64,000 nt of DNA from Clostridium isatidis (lineage in GTDB: Bacteria; Bacillota; Clostridia; Clostridiales; Clostridiaceae), in NCBI RefSeq assembly GCF_002285495.1, contig NZ_CP016786.1, forward strand, positions 1,192,001 to 1,256,000. Reading direction: 5' to 3'. Position 1 is the first letter of the stretch. Each line of letters opens with the position of its first letter. The translations under genes and the position numbers were made by a program. Below the pieces are notes generated by a model. That model was not told the origin of the DNA and made no database searches. It was given only the letters and a program-made list of their open reading frames with translations. Shown piece by piece: positions 28,415-37,237 of the stretch.

Positions 28415-29212
28415 CTATATAACCCCTCTTGATAATAATGCATTAAATTCATTTTCCTTACTTAACTTAGTTTTTGAGGCACAAATTATAGCCTCTACAT
28501 TAACCCATTCACTATTTTTCCCTCGTATCCTAATCTTTTTACTTTTAAAGCCTTGTAAACTTCCTTTTTCTGTAATTGTATTATAATTGATATAATATTT
28601 TTCATTTTTATCTATTTTTAATGATTTAATTAAATCATTTTCAATAATTATACAAGGTAAATTTGTAACAGGCTCCCTTAACCCATTTCCTGTATCTAAA
28701 AGTCCTTTTAAATAAATTACATTATCCTCGTCCCTTATTTCAATTTCATAAATAAAATTCTTTATTAAAGATCTTTCTTTTATTAAATCTATCAGCCTAT
28801 TTAATATTATATAAAGTACCATTACAGCAATTATTAAATATTTAATAGTAAAATTTCTAATTTGGAAGTTTTGAAATAAACTATATTGATTATTCATTAA
28901 AGAAAAAGAAAAACTTAACCCGCTTAATGTAAAAGATACTATAAAAAATACAGAAACCATTCTTATAATATTCTTTAACATTATCTTATTTTGACATATT
29001 ATTACCATTATAAATACCATAAGTACTTTTACTATCATTGAATATAGAAAACTAATTTCTGAAAATATTACTAAAGTATATAATGCTCCTATTAGAGCTG
29101 CTATATATATTTTTCTATTATATTCATATCTTAGTAACTTCATAGTTACTAAAAGTAAGAATAAATTTATAATAAAATTTTCAATAATAAGTATATCTAT
29201 GTAAACTATCAA
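28415..29212 (-). CDS. spoIIGA: pro-SigE processing protease SpoIIGA
   Basis: Membrane aspartic protease at the sporulation septum. The N-terminal half has about five hydrophobic helices and the C-terminal half carries the single aspartic motif LLDTGNGLREP. 265 aa is shorter than the roughly 310 of B. subtilis. The start is a TTG at 29212, 5-6 bases after GGGAGGGG. It is translated just upstream of its substrate sigE. Confidence 0.95.
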   Translation of the reverse strand: MIVYIDILIIENFIINLFLLLVTMKLLRYEYNRKIYIAALIGALYTLVIFSEISFLYSMIVKVLMVFIMVIICQNKIMLKNIIRMVSVFFIVSFTLSGLSFSFSLMNNQYSLFQNFQIRNFTIKYLIIAVMVLYIILNRLIDLIKERSLIKNFIYEIEIRDEDNVIYLKGLLDTGNGLREPVTNLPCIIIENDLIKSLKIDKNEKYYINYNTITEKGSLQGFKSKKIRIRGKNSEWVNVEAIICASKTKLSKENEFNALLSRGVI

Positions 29213-29234
29213 ATGCTCCCCTCCCTTAAAACTA

Positions 29235-29267
29235 ATTATAAACTCTGTCCCTTTAAAATTTTGTCAC
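29235..29267 (-). promoter_or_regulatory. spoIIG promoter with long spacer and 0A-like box
   Basis: Minus strand: -35 GTGACA (29262-29267), a 21-base spacer, and a perfect -10 TATAAT (29235-29240), 23 bases upstream of the spoIIGA TTG. A TGACAAA (29260-29266), one mismatch from the 0A box TGNCGAA, overlaps the -35. The B. subtilis spoIIG promoter also has an over-long spacer and 0A boxes at its -35. Spo0A control here is inference. Confidence 0.65.
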
Positions 29268-29345
29268 AAAAATGTTCCTTATTATAATTTTTAATCTATT
29301 ATTTGCTACATATAATTACAGTTAATTTATAAATATAATAAAAAA

Positions 29346-29378
29346 CAACATATTAATAATAAAACTATTAATATGTTG
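29346..29378 (-). terminator. second hairpin after ftsZ
   Basis: Stem CAACATATTAATA / TATTAATATGTTG with a 7-base loop, followed by T-rich sequence on the minus strand. It lies just beyond the main ftsZ terminator. Confidence 0.7.
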
Positions 29379-29379
29379 C

Positions 29380-29405
29380 AAAAAAAAGACTGCCTTTAGG
29401 CAGTC
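29380..29405 (-). terminator. main terminator after ftsZ
   Basis: Stem GACTGCC / GGCAGTC with a 4-base loop and eight Ts on the minus strand. It overlaps the last bases before the stop region of ftsZ. Confidence 0.92.
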
Positions 29406-29410
29406 CATAA

Positions 29411-30532
29411 TCATTTTCTTGATCTTAAAAAACTTGGAATATTTACACTATCGGTTTCAAAATCTAGTAGAGGATCAACTCTTCTTTTTGGCTCATTTAT
29501 TTCAGCTTCTCTATTAATAGCTTGCTCTTTATGAACTCTTTTATCAAATACTGGTTCTTCCTTTATTACTCCATTATTATCCCCTTCAAATCCTGTAGCA
29601 ATAACAGTTATTCTTATTTCATCTGATAGTGTTTCATCAATAACAGCACCAAAAATAATGCTTGCATCTGGGTCAGCAGCTTCTCTTACAATATCTGCTG
29701 CTTCATAAACTTCAATTGCTCCTAAATCTACCCCACCAGTGAAGTTAATAATTACACCAGTAGCTCCATCGATTGAAGTTTCTAATAAAGGTGATGAAAT
29801 TGCTTGTTTTACGGCTTCTTGTGCTTTATTATCTCCTTTTGCAATTCCAACTCCCATATGTGCTAAACCTTTATTTAACATAACAGTTTCTATATCTGCA
29901 AAGTCAGCATTTACTACACCAGGAATGGTAATAAGGTCTGAAATCGCTTGTACACCTTGTCTTAATACATCATCAGCTAATTTAAAAGAATCTAAAAGAG
30001 TAGTCTTTTTATCAGCCATTGTTAATAATCTTTCATTTGGAATTATAACTAATGTATCAACTGCCTTCATTAGGTTTTCTATACCCATTTCAGCATGTCT
30101 CATTCTTCTTTTTCCTTCAAATGGAAATGGCTTTGTTACAACTCCAACCGTTAATATGTTTAATGATTTTGCTATTTCAGCAACTATAGGCGCAGCACCA
30201 GTACCAGTTCCACCACCCATTCCGGCAGTAATAAACACCATATTAGCACCTTTTATTGCTTCTGCAATTTCTTCTCTACTTTCTTCAGCAGCCTTCTTTC
30301 CTATCTCAGGATTTGCACCTGCCCCTAAACCTTTAGTTAATTTTTCTCCAATTTGAATTTTTACATTTGCATGAGATAGCATTAATGCTTGTTTATCTGT
30401 ATTAACGGCAATAAACTCAACGTTCTTTAAGCCTTCTTTAATCATTCTATTTACGGCATTTCCACCACCGCCACCACAACCAATTACTTTAATATTAGTT
30501 AATTCTTGCATATCCACTTCGAAATCTAACAA
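29411..30532 (-). CDS. ftsZ: cell division GTPase FtsZ
   Basis: Tubulin-like GTPase that forms the Z ring. 373 aa with GCGGGGGNAVNRM, the tubulin signature GGGTGTGAAP, a T7 loop region NADFADIETV and the C-terminal partner-binding peptide PSFLRSRK. The start is a TTG at 30532, 7 bases after AGGAGG. It has no ftsA beside it and is a single-gene unit with two terminators. Confidence 0.98.
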   Translation of the reverse strand: MLDFEVDMQELTNIKVIGCGGGGGNAVNRMIKEGLKNVEFIAVNTDKQALMLSHANVKIQIGEKLTKGLGAGANPEIGKKAAEESREEIAEAIKGANMVFITAGMGGGTGTGAAPIVAEIAKSLNILTVGVVTKPFPFEGKRRMRHAEMGIENLMKAVDTLVIIPNERLLTMADKKTTLLDSFKLADDVLRQGVQAISDLITIPGVVNADFADIETVMLNKGLAHMGVGIAKGDNKAQEAVKQAISSPLLETSIDGATGVIINFTGGVDLGAIEVYEAADIVREAADPDASIIFGAVIDETLSDEIRITVIATGFEGDNNGVIKEEPVFDKRVHKEQAINREAEINEPKRRVDPLLDFETDSVNIPSFLRSRK

Positions 30533-30948
30533 AATAATTCCTCCTTTAGAAAATAGCTACTAGTAATTTTATACTTTGATTATTTTCTTCTTAATTTCAG
30601 TTATATAATCTACTTACAATACACTAATCTTCATCATAGAATTCTTTATAACGATGCTTTAGTATATTCAAATAATTATTTCACTCTTTATTATATCGTC
30701 TTAAAATTTGGTTATTTTATGATAAATAATGTAAAATTATAATTTTTTTATAAAAAAAGTCATTATTTTTATCATAATATTTAATATTATTCAATTATAT
30801 TTTATCATCTATAGCTAAATAACTCAACAGTTTACTTAATTTTATAATAAATTTGCAATAATTTAAATTATGTAAAATAAATAATTATTCTTAAAAATAT
30901 ATTCAACAAATTTTTTTTATTTCCTCTTAATTATTCAGAAAATTAATA
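30533..30948. other. non-coding gap between pilT terminator and ftsZ
   Basis: More than 400 AT-rich bases with no supportable gene. It must hold the ftsZ promoter, and the AGGAGG ribosome site is next to 30540. I see several TATAAT-like strings but no -35/-10 pair I trust. Confidence 0.6.
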
Positions 30949-30975
30949 AAAAAAACAGAGTGTACTCTGTTTTTT
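30949..30975 (-). terminator. terminator after pilT
   Basis: Near-perfect palindrome AAAAACAGAGT / ACTCTGTTTTT with a 2-base centre, T runs on both sides, at the pilT stop. Confidence 0.85.
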
Positions 30976-32029
30976 AAATCATTATAATTCTTTTTAAAGT
31001 TTCCCTATCTACAGAATAACTTAAAGCAGTATCTAAATCTATTTGTCCTGTTTTATATAGTTCAGCTAGAGCCATATCCATTGTTTTCATACCATATTTT
31101 CCACCAGTTTGAATAGCTGATTCTATTTGATATGTTTTTCCTTCTCTTATTAAATTTTGAATACCTGGAGTTGTGACCATAATTTCTAAAGCAGCAACTC
31201 TTCCATTATTCTTTTGAGTAGGAACTAATTGTTGCGATATTACTCCTTGTAAAACTGCTGCAAGCTGGATTCTAATTTGTTGCTGTTGGTGCGGCGGAAA
31301 AACATCTATTATTCTATCTATTGTCTTAGCTGCCCCTATTGTATGTAATGTAGAGAAAACTAAGTGTCCTGTTTCTGCCGCTGTTAAGGCAATAGATATT
31401 GTTTCCAGGTCTCTCATCTCCCCTACAAGGATAACATCAGGATCTTCTCTTAAAATAGCTTTTAATGCACTTTCATAAGTTCTACTATCTTTTCCTATTT
31501 CTCTTTGATTAATAATTGATTTATTATGCTTATGAAGATATTCGATAGGATCCTCTAACGTTATAATATGTGCTTCTCTTGTATTATTTATTTCATTTAT
31601 TATAGCCGCAAGGGTAGTACTTTTACCACTACCAGTTGGCCCTGTTACTAAAACTAATCCCCTTTGTTTTTTTAATATTTCTTTTATAACTTTTGGATGT
31701 TTTAATTCATCTAGAGTAGGAATTTTTAATGCAATTACTCTTATTGCAATAGCATCACTATTTCTTTGTTTAAATATATTTACCCTAAATCTTCCAATTC
31801 CAGAAATTGAGTAGGAAGTATCGATTTCTCCCACTTCATTGTATTCAGCATACTTTTCTGCTAATATTTCTTTTGCAAATTCTCTTAATTCACTAGGAGT
31901 TAATTTATGATCACCTACTTTCTCTAAAGTACCATTTTTTCTTACAGTTGGAGCTAATCCAACTGTTAAATGTAAGTCTGATGCTCCTATCTCTATAGTT
32001 TTGCTTAATAGATCTTTTAATGCATACAT
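30974..32029 (-). CDS. pilT: type IV pilus retraction ATPase PilT
   Basis: Hexameric AAA-like ATPase that depolymerises pili for twitching. 351 aa with Walker A GPTGSGKSTT, an Asp box/Walker B DPDVILVGEMRD, and the PilT-specific stretch ETGHLVFSTLHTIGAAKTID. The C-terminal region has the AIRVIA and LREDP arrangement of PilT rather than PilB. No other pilus genes are in the window. The promoter is in the 100-base gap after sigK. Confidence 0.93.
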   Translation of the reverse strand: MYALKDLLSKTIEIGASDLHLTVGLAPTVRKNGTLEKVGDHKLTPSELREFAKEILAEKYAEYNEVGEIDTSYSISGIGRFRVNIFKQRNSDAIAIRVIALKIPTLDELKHPKVIKEILKKQRGLVLVTGPTGSGKSTTLAAIINEINNTREAHIITLEDPIEYLHKHNKSIINQREIGKDSRTYESALKAILREDPDVILVGEMRDLETISIALTAAETGHLVFSTLHTIGAAKTIDRIIDVFPPHQQQQIRIQLAAVLQGVISQQLVPTQKNNGRVAALEIMVTTPGIQNLIREGKTYQIESAIQTGGKYGMKTMDMALAELYKTGQIDLDTALSYSVDRETLKRIIMI

Positions 32030-32134
32030 TAATTTTTATCCTCCATGTTACTACTTGCTCTCTTTTTTAAATATTCTATAAAAAATATTTATTTCCTTCT
32101 TTTATTCAATTATATTGCAAATTCATTCATTTTT

Positions 32135-32830
32135 CTACTTACTGTATAATTCTTTTTTTAATTTTTTGAGAGCTTTTTTTTCAATTCTAGATACATAGGA
32201 TCTAGATATTCCTAGTAACGCGGCTATTTCCCTTTGGGTACGGCATCTTCCATCAACAAGGCCATATCTCATTTTTAGTATTTTACCTTCTCTTTCAGTT
32301 AAGGAAATTCCTATTTTATTATATAACTGCTTAATTTGTAAATTACTTTCTACTTTTTCTAAGACTGAGTCCTTTTCACTGCTTAATACGTCGATTAAAC
32401 ATATTTCATTCCCCTCTTTGTCAACACCTATTGGATCTTGTAGGTATACTTCATTTCTTTGTTTTTTGTTATTTCTAAAAAGCATTAATATTTCATTTTC
32501 TATACATCTTGAAGCATAAGTAGCTAGTCTAGTTCCCTTTGAGGAATCAAAAGAATCTATAGCTTTAATCAATCCTACTGTCCCTATAGATATTAATTCA
32601 TCAATATCCTTATTAGGAAAATTATACTTTTTCACTATGTGAGCTACAAGTCTTAAATTTCTTTCAATTAATACACCCTTAGCATTTCTATCTCCCTTTT
32701 TCAGTTGATTTAAATAATATTCCTCTTCTCCTTCATCTAATGGTTTAGGAAATGTATTATTTCCTGTAATATAACCTGTTAAAAATACAGAATTACATAA
32801 TAGTTCTATAATATTAGATAAAAAAAACAT
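32135..32830 (-). CDS. sigK: late mother-cell sigma factor SigK, pro-protein, uninterrupted
   Basis: Drives late coat and exosporium genes. 231 aa. A hydrophobic pro-sequence of about 19 residues precedes YITGNNTFPKPL, matching the cleavage context of B. subtilis pro-SigK. Region 2 (NLRLVAHIVKKY, CIENEILMLFRN) and region 4 (TQREIAALLGISRSYVSRIEK) are intact. The reading frame is continuous, so no skin-type element splits it. Unlike B. subtilis it lies beside pilT and a PBP gene. Confidence 0.96.
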   Translation of the reverse strand: MFFLSNIIELLCNSVFLTGYITGNNTFPKPLDEGEEEYYLNQLKKGDRNAKGVLIERNLRLVAHIVKKYNFPNKDIDELISIGTVGLIKAIDSFDSSKGTRLATYASRCIENEILMLFRNNKKQRNEVYLQDPIGVDKEGNEICLIDVLSSEKDSVLEKVESNLQIKQLYNKIGISLTEREGKILKMRYGLVDGRCRTQREIAALLGISRSYVSRIEKKALKKLKKELYSK

Positions 32831-32940
32831 AGAACTTCCTCCTAGTAGTGCTTATTATATAATATGATGAAATTCAAAAATATTGCTTGTGATTTTTTAA
32901 ATAAAAGTGAATTTTATATATCGTTCATTTAATATCTTTA

Positions 32941-32967
32941 AATAAAAAAAGACTGCTTTACGCAGTC
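32941..32967 (-). terminator. terminator after the class B PBP gene
   Basis: Stem GACTGC / GCAGTC with a 5-base loop and seven Ts on the minus strand, 22 bases past the stop. Confidence 0.9.
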
Positions 32968-32988
32968 ATAAAAATATTTATTTAAGAA

Positions 32989-34614
32989 TTAATCATTACT
33001 AGTTAATGAATTTACAACATCTCTAAATATTGGAGCTCCAGTATTTCCACCACCTAGTTCTCTTCCATCTGGATGTTTTTCTCCAATATTTGGAGCCATT
33101 ACTACAATAGTATATTTTTTATTATTCATTTCAAAATAACCTGCAAACCATCCATGATTAGTACCAGCATTACCAGTTGAAGTTCCTGTTTTCCCACCCA
33201 CTAAGACATCTTCTACTTTTGCTTCAAAGCCTGATCCTTCAGAAATTACTTTTTGCAAAGATTGTTGTGCTAATTTTGCTGCAGTTTCACTAAAAATTCT
33301 TTTTTCTTTCTCCTTAAATTCTTTTACTACATTGTCATTATTATCTACAATAGCTTCAACTATAGATGGCTTTATATAAACTCCATCGTTTACTATAGTA
33401 TTATATAATCCTGCCATTTGTATTGGTGTTACTAAAATAGTTTGCCCAATCGAAATATTATTCATGCTATCTTCAATTTTAGGCTTATTTCCAGCCGCTT
33501 CATTTCTATTTTCTCCCTTTAAATTTAATACAGGTGTAAACAAGCCCATATTTTCAAGGTATTTCATAATTTCGTCATAGCCTATTAAATTTCCTACCTT
33601 AGCAAACACATCATTACAGGATATTTTAAGGGCATCTTCTACTGAAAGAGTTCCATGACCATAAGGTTTTCCATTCTTTTGACATATCTCACCTGTACAA
33701 GTAAACACGTCATCTGGAGTTATCAAGCCTAAATCTAAAGCTACTGTTTCAACTATTGTTTTAAAAATAGAACCAGGTTCATAACCTAACTGTCCTATTC
33801 CTAAATTTACATTAGCCTGTGTTTCATCTTTCTGTACCATAGCTTTAATTTTTCCACTTTCTGCTTCTGATACTACAACACCTACATTATTAAGAAAAGA
33901 ATATTCCTCTTTTTTTAATACTTCCCTGATCTTCTTTTCCCAAGATTGATCTATTGTTAGTTTAATATTATTATTTTTATCATTTGCTAATAATATTCCT
34001 TTATCATAAACAGCTCCATCATCCATGTAAAATTTGCCTTGCGGAAACTCATTATCTTTTATATATTGATATAAATCAAATTCTAAAGAATTTGCCACTA
34101 CATTTTCTTCATTAATTTGTGATAAAAAATTACTCGTTGTCCATGCTTCTTTATTATCTATTTCATCATATACATATGTATATATTCCTTTAATATTTTT
34201 TAACTTATTTACTTTGTTGAAAGTTTCTTCATTAACAGTATAATATATTTTCCCTTCATTTTTCATTACATCTGAATAGTTAAAATCCCCTACTTCTGAC
34301 TTCATAATAAAATTTAAGGCCATAAGATCTTCTAATGTTTCTTCATAATTATTCAACATAAATGGTTTTGTATCTAATACAACAACATACTTTTTATTAT
34401 AATCTAAAAGATCCTTTCCATTTATATCAAATATTCTATAGTTCATTTGAGATAAATTTTCTAACTGATAATTATTCATTTCTCCTGAAACTTTTTCAGA
34501 AGGATTTAATTGAAGAAATGATAATCTAATAATTAATGCTATAAAAAATATTATATAACTTAAATTCAAAATAGTTACTCTTTTTTCACTTATTTTGTTT
34601 TTCTCTCTAAACAT
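32989..34614 (-). CDS. class B penicillin-binding protein (PbpI/YrrR-like transpeptidase)
   Basis: Monofunctional DD-transpeptidase anchored by one N-terminal helix. The active-site motifs are SIFKT (SxxK), SCNDV (SxN) and GGKTGTS (KTG). I choose the ATG at 34614 (541 aa), after GGGAGG. It is last of the mltG-trmR-yrrO-udk-pbp series, the position of yrrR (pbpI, the mother-cell PBP4b) in B. subtilis. There is no PASTA domain, so it is not SpoVD. Family is sure; orthology to PbpI is by synteny. Confidence 0.85.
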   Translation of the reverse strand: MFREKNKISEKRVTILNLSYIIFFIALIIRLSFLQLNPSEKVSGEMNNYQLENLSQMNYRIFDINGKDLLDYNKKYVVVLDTKPFMLNNYEETLEDLMALNFIMKSEVGDFNYSDVMKNEGKIYYTVNEETFNKVNKLKNIKGIYTYVYDEIDNKEAWTTSNFLSQINEENVVANSLEFDLYQYIKDNEFPQGKFYMDDGAVYDKGILLANDKNNNIKLTIDQSWEKKIREVLKKEEYSFLNNVGVVVSEAESGKIKAMVQKDETQANVNLGIGQLGYEPGSIFKTIVETVALDLGLITPDDVFTCTGEICQKNGKPYGHGTLSVEDALKISCNDVFAKVGNLIGYDEIMKYLENMGLFTPVLNLKGENRNEAAGNKPKIEDSMNNISIGQTILVTPIQMAGLYNTIVNDGVYIKPSIVEAIVDNNDNVVKEFKEKEKRIFSETAAKLAQQSLQKVISEGSGFEAKVEDVLVGGKTGTSTGNAGTNHGWFAGYFEMNNKKYTIVVMAPNIGEKHPDGRELGGGNTGAPIFRDVVNSLTSND

Positions 34615-34670
34615 AAAAAACGCCTCCCTAAGCTTAATTCTAGCCTTGAGAAGCATTTTCTATACAATAT

Positions 34671-35288
34671 TTATTTTAATATATCTTTAATTTTTGTTAC
34701 AAGTATATCAATAGCTACTTTATTTTGTCCACCTTCGGGAACTATAATATCTGCATATCTCTTAGTTGGTTCAGTAAACTGCATATGCATAGGTCTTACT
34801 ATATTTAAATATTGATCTATTACAGATTCTAATGTCCTACCTCTTTCATTTATATCTCTTGTTAATCTTCTTAATATTCTAATATCAGCATCAGTATCAA
34901 CATAAACTTTTATATCTAACATATCTCTCAGTCTAGGATCTTCTAATACTAATATTCCTTCAACAATTATAATATTTTTCGGTTCAACTCTTATTGTTTC
35001 CTTAGCCCTATTATGTACAGAAAAATCATAAATAGGTTTTTCAATTGGAGTTCCATTACATAAATCTTTCAAATGCTTAATTAGCAAATCATTATCAAAA
35101 GCTTGAGGATGGTCATAATTAGTTTTAACTCTTTCTTCCATAGTTAGGTGGCTTTGATCTTTGTAGTACATATCTTGTTGTATCATTGCTATACATTCAT
35201 TTGAGAAGCTTGAATAGATAGCATCTGCTATGCTGCTTTTCCCTGATCCAGTTCCACCAGATATTCCAATTAGTATTGGCTTTTTCAT
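34671..35288 (-). CDS. udk: uridine kinase
   Basis: Phosphorylates uridine and cytidine for pyrimidine salvage. 205 aa with P-loop GISGGTGSGKSS, the DMYYKDQSHL substrate loop and DTDADIRILRRLTRDINERGR lid. It sits between yrrO and the PBP gene as in B. subtilis, but greA, which follows there, is absent. Confidence 0.97.
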   Translation of the reverse strand: MKKPILIGISGGTGSGKSSIADAIYSSFSNECIAMIQQDMYYKDQSHLTMEERVKTNYDHPQAFDNDLLIKHLKDLCNGTPIEKPIYDFSVHNRAKETIRVEPKNIIIVEGILVLEDPRLRDMLDIKVYVDTDADIRILRRLTRDINERGRTLESVIDQYLNIVRPMHMQFTEPTKRYADIIVPEGGQNKVAIDILVTKIKDILK

Positions 35289-35313
35289 TATTTATAGTTC
35301 CCCCTTCATAGGA

Positions 35314-36549
35314 TTAAAGATTAATAACTTTTCTTCCTTTAATTAACATGTCTTTTGCTTTTAATGGTTTATCAACCTTTATTTTAAATAACATATGTGC
35401 TCTATTTGCTACATTTGTTTTAGCTTTTTTATCTAAATCATACATATCATTTAAAGTTATTGTAAAATATGGAGTTTTTGCTCTTAATACTTCTACTTCG
35501 TCGCCTTCAAAAACTCTATTTTTTTGTAGAATAGTAGCTTCTTTTGTTTCTTCATTATAATCTTGAACTATACCAACTATTTCATAATCTCTTATATAAG
35601 AAGATTCTTCATAGCATTGTTCACCCATTCTCCCAAAAAAGAAACCAGTATGGTATTGTCTATGACTAATTTTTAATAGCATATCCATCCATTCTTCTTT
35701 AAATTCATAATTATCAGGATTCTCAAAATATGAATCAACAGCTTCTCTATAAGCCTTAACTGTTGAAGCTACATAAAATTCATTTTTCATCCTTCCTTCT
35801 ATTTTAAAGGAATCAATTCCTGCTTTAACTAATTCAGGTATGTATTTTATCATACATAAATCTTTTGAATTCATAATATATGTTCCCTGATCGTCCTCAA
35901 TAACAGGGTAATATTCATTAGGTCTAGTTTCTTCCACTAAATAGTATTTATATCTACATGCATTAGAACATATACCTTTATTAGCATCTCTACCTAGCAT
36001 ATAATTTGATATTAGACATCTTCCTGAATATGCAATACACATTGAACCATGAACAAAGGCTTCAATTTCGCAATCTTCTGGAATGTTTTCTTTAATTTTT
36101 GCAATTTCTTTTAATGTTAATTCTCTAGCTAAAACAACTCTTTTAGCTCCTGCTTCATGCCAAAACTTTGTCGCCATCCAGTTTGTTGTATTAGCTTGGG
36201 TACTTATGTGTATTTCAAGATCTGGTGCTGCTTTCTTTGCTGCCATAATTATAGAAGGATCTGCAACAATAATTGCATCGATTCCTAAATCCTTTAAACC
36301 AACAATGTATTCTTCCACACCAGTTAAATCAAAGTTCCTAGGAAATACGTTCATAGTTACGTATAATTTTCTTCCTCTATCATGGCAGTACTTTACAGCC
36401 TCTGCCATTTCTTCATTTGTAAAATTATCTGAAAAAGCTCTTAAGTTTAACTTACCTCCACCTATGTAAACAGCATCAGCTCCAAAATCTACGGCAATTT
36501 TTAGTTTATCCAAACTTCCTGCTGGCGCTAAAATTTCTGGTTTTTTCAT
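35314..36549 (-). CDS. yrrO: U32 family protein TrhP2/YrrO, tRNA uridine-34 hydroxylation
   Basis: U32 'peptidase' family protein. The B. subtilis and E. coli relatives (YrrO, YegQ/TrhP) are needed to make 5-hydroxyuridine at tRNA wobble position 34. 411 aa, opening KPEILAPAGS and containing the U32 signature EAFVHGSMCIAYSGRCLIS with GICSNAC, whose four cysteines can hold an Fe-S cluster. It lies 5 bases after trmR, whose product methylates ho5U, which supports this role. B. subtilis has yrrN and yrrO in tandem; only one is present here. Confidence 0.88.
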   Translation of the reverse strand: MKKPEILAPAGSLDKLKIAVDFGADAVYIGGGKLNLRAFSDNFTNEEMAEAVKYCHDRGRKLYVTMNVFPRNFDLTGVEEYIVGLKDLGIDAIIVADPSIIMAAKKAAPDLEIHISTQANTTNWMATKFWHEAGAKRVVLARELTLKEIAKIKENIPEDCEIEAFVHGSMCIAYSGRCLISNYMLGRDANKGICSNACRYKYYLVEETRPNEYYPVIEDDQGTYIMNSKDLCMIKYIPELVKAGIDSFKIEGRMKNEFYVASTVKAYREAVDSYFENPDNYEFKEEWMDMLLKISHRQYHTGFFFGRMGEQCYEESSYIRDYEIVGIVQDYNEETKEATILQKNRVFEGDEVEVLRAKTPYFTITLNDMYDLDKKAKTNVANRAHMLFKIKVDKPLKAKDMLIKGRKVINL

Positions 36550-36553
36550 ACTA

Positions 36554-37198
36554 TTACCTCCTTTTTGTCACTGCAATTCCATCCCCCATTGGTATTACAG
36601 AAGTAATTAAATTTTTATCTTTTGATACTATATCTAAATATTCTCTCATTCTTTTTACAATTGTTATCTTTCTTTTCTTTACTAATTCATCAGTTGCAAC
36701 CATTCCTCTAAATAAAACATTGTCTGCAACTATTATGCCATCCTCTGCCAAAAGCCTTAAACAATGAGGCAGAAAGTGATTATAGTGACCTTTACCAGCA
36801 TCCATAAAAATTAAATCATAAGCTTCATTTAAGCTTTCTAAAACTTCTAAACACTCTCCCTCTTTTATTTCAACTTGTTCAGTAAGTCCGTATTTTTCAA
36901 AATTCTTTTCTGCAAGTTCTATCATATTCTTATCACGTTCTATAGTAGTAATTTTAGGATTAGTTTTTGAAGCTTCATACATTAAAATTGCCGAATATCC
37001 AATTGCTGTTCCAAGTTCTAAAATTCTAAGGGGTTTTTTCATACTTACTATGAATTCTAAAAATTTTGCAGTTTCCTTTTGAACTATTGGAACCATATTC
37101 TCTTCTGCAAATTTCTCTAATTCTAAATATTTACCGCTACTCTCAGGTATAAGACTTCTTAGATATTCTTGCATATAATCATAAGTTATTCCACTCAT
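36554..37198 (-). CDS. trmR: O-methyltransferase TrmR (YrrM)
   Basis: SAM-dependent methyltransferase of the class that in B. subtilis converts ho5U34 to mo5U34 in tRNA. 214 aa with the SAM motif ILELGTAIGYSAILM, the acidic metal loop MDAGKGHY and DNVLFRG. It is in one operon with mltG and yrrO; the yrrO neighbour supports the tRNA role over catechol methylation. Confidence 0.88.
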   Translation of the reverse strand: MSGITYDYMQEYLRSLIPESSGKYLELEKFAEENMVPIVQKETAKFLEFIVSMKKPLRILELGTAIGYSAILMYEASKTNPKITTIERDKNMIELAEKNFEKYGLTEQVEIKEGECLEVLESLNEAYDLIFMDAGKGHYNHFLPHCLRLLAEDGIIVADNVLFRGMVATDELVKKRKITIVKRMREYLDIVSKDKNLITSVIPMGDGIAVTKRR

Positions 37199-37237
37199 AA
37201 TTTTCCTCCAATAACTATTAGGTATAAAAAATATACC

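Noticed and set aside
29739..30356. 205-residue open frame antisense to ftsZ
   Set aside because: It is entirely inside ftsZ, which has full family support; composition-driven shadow.
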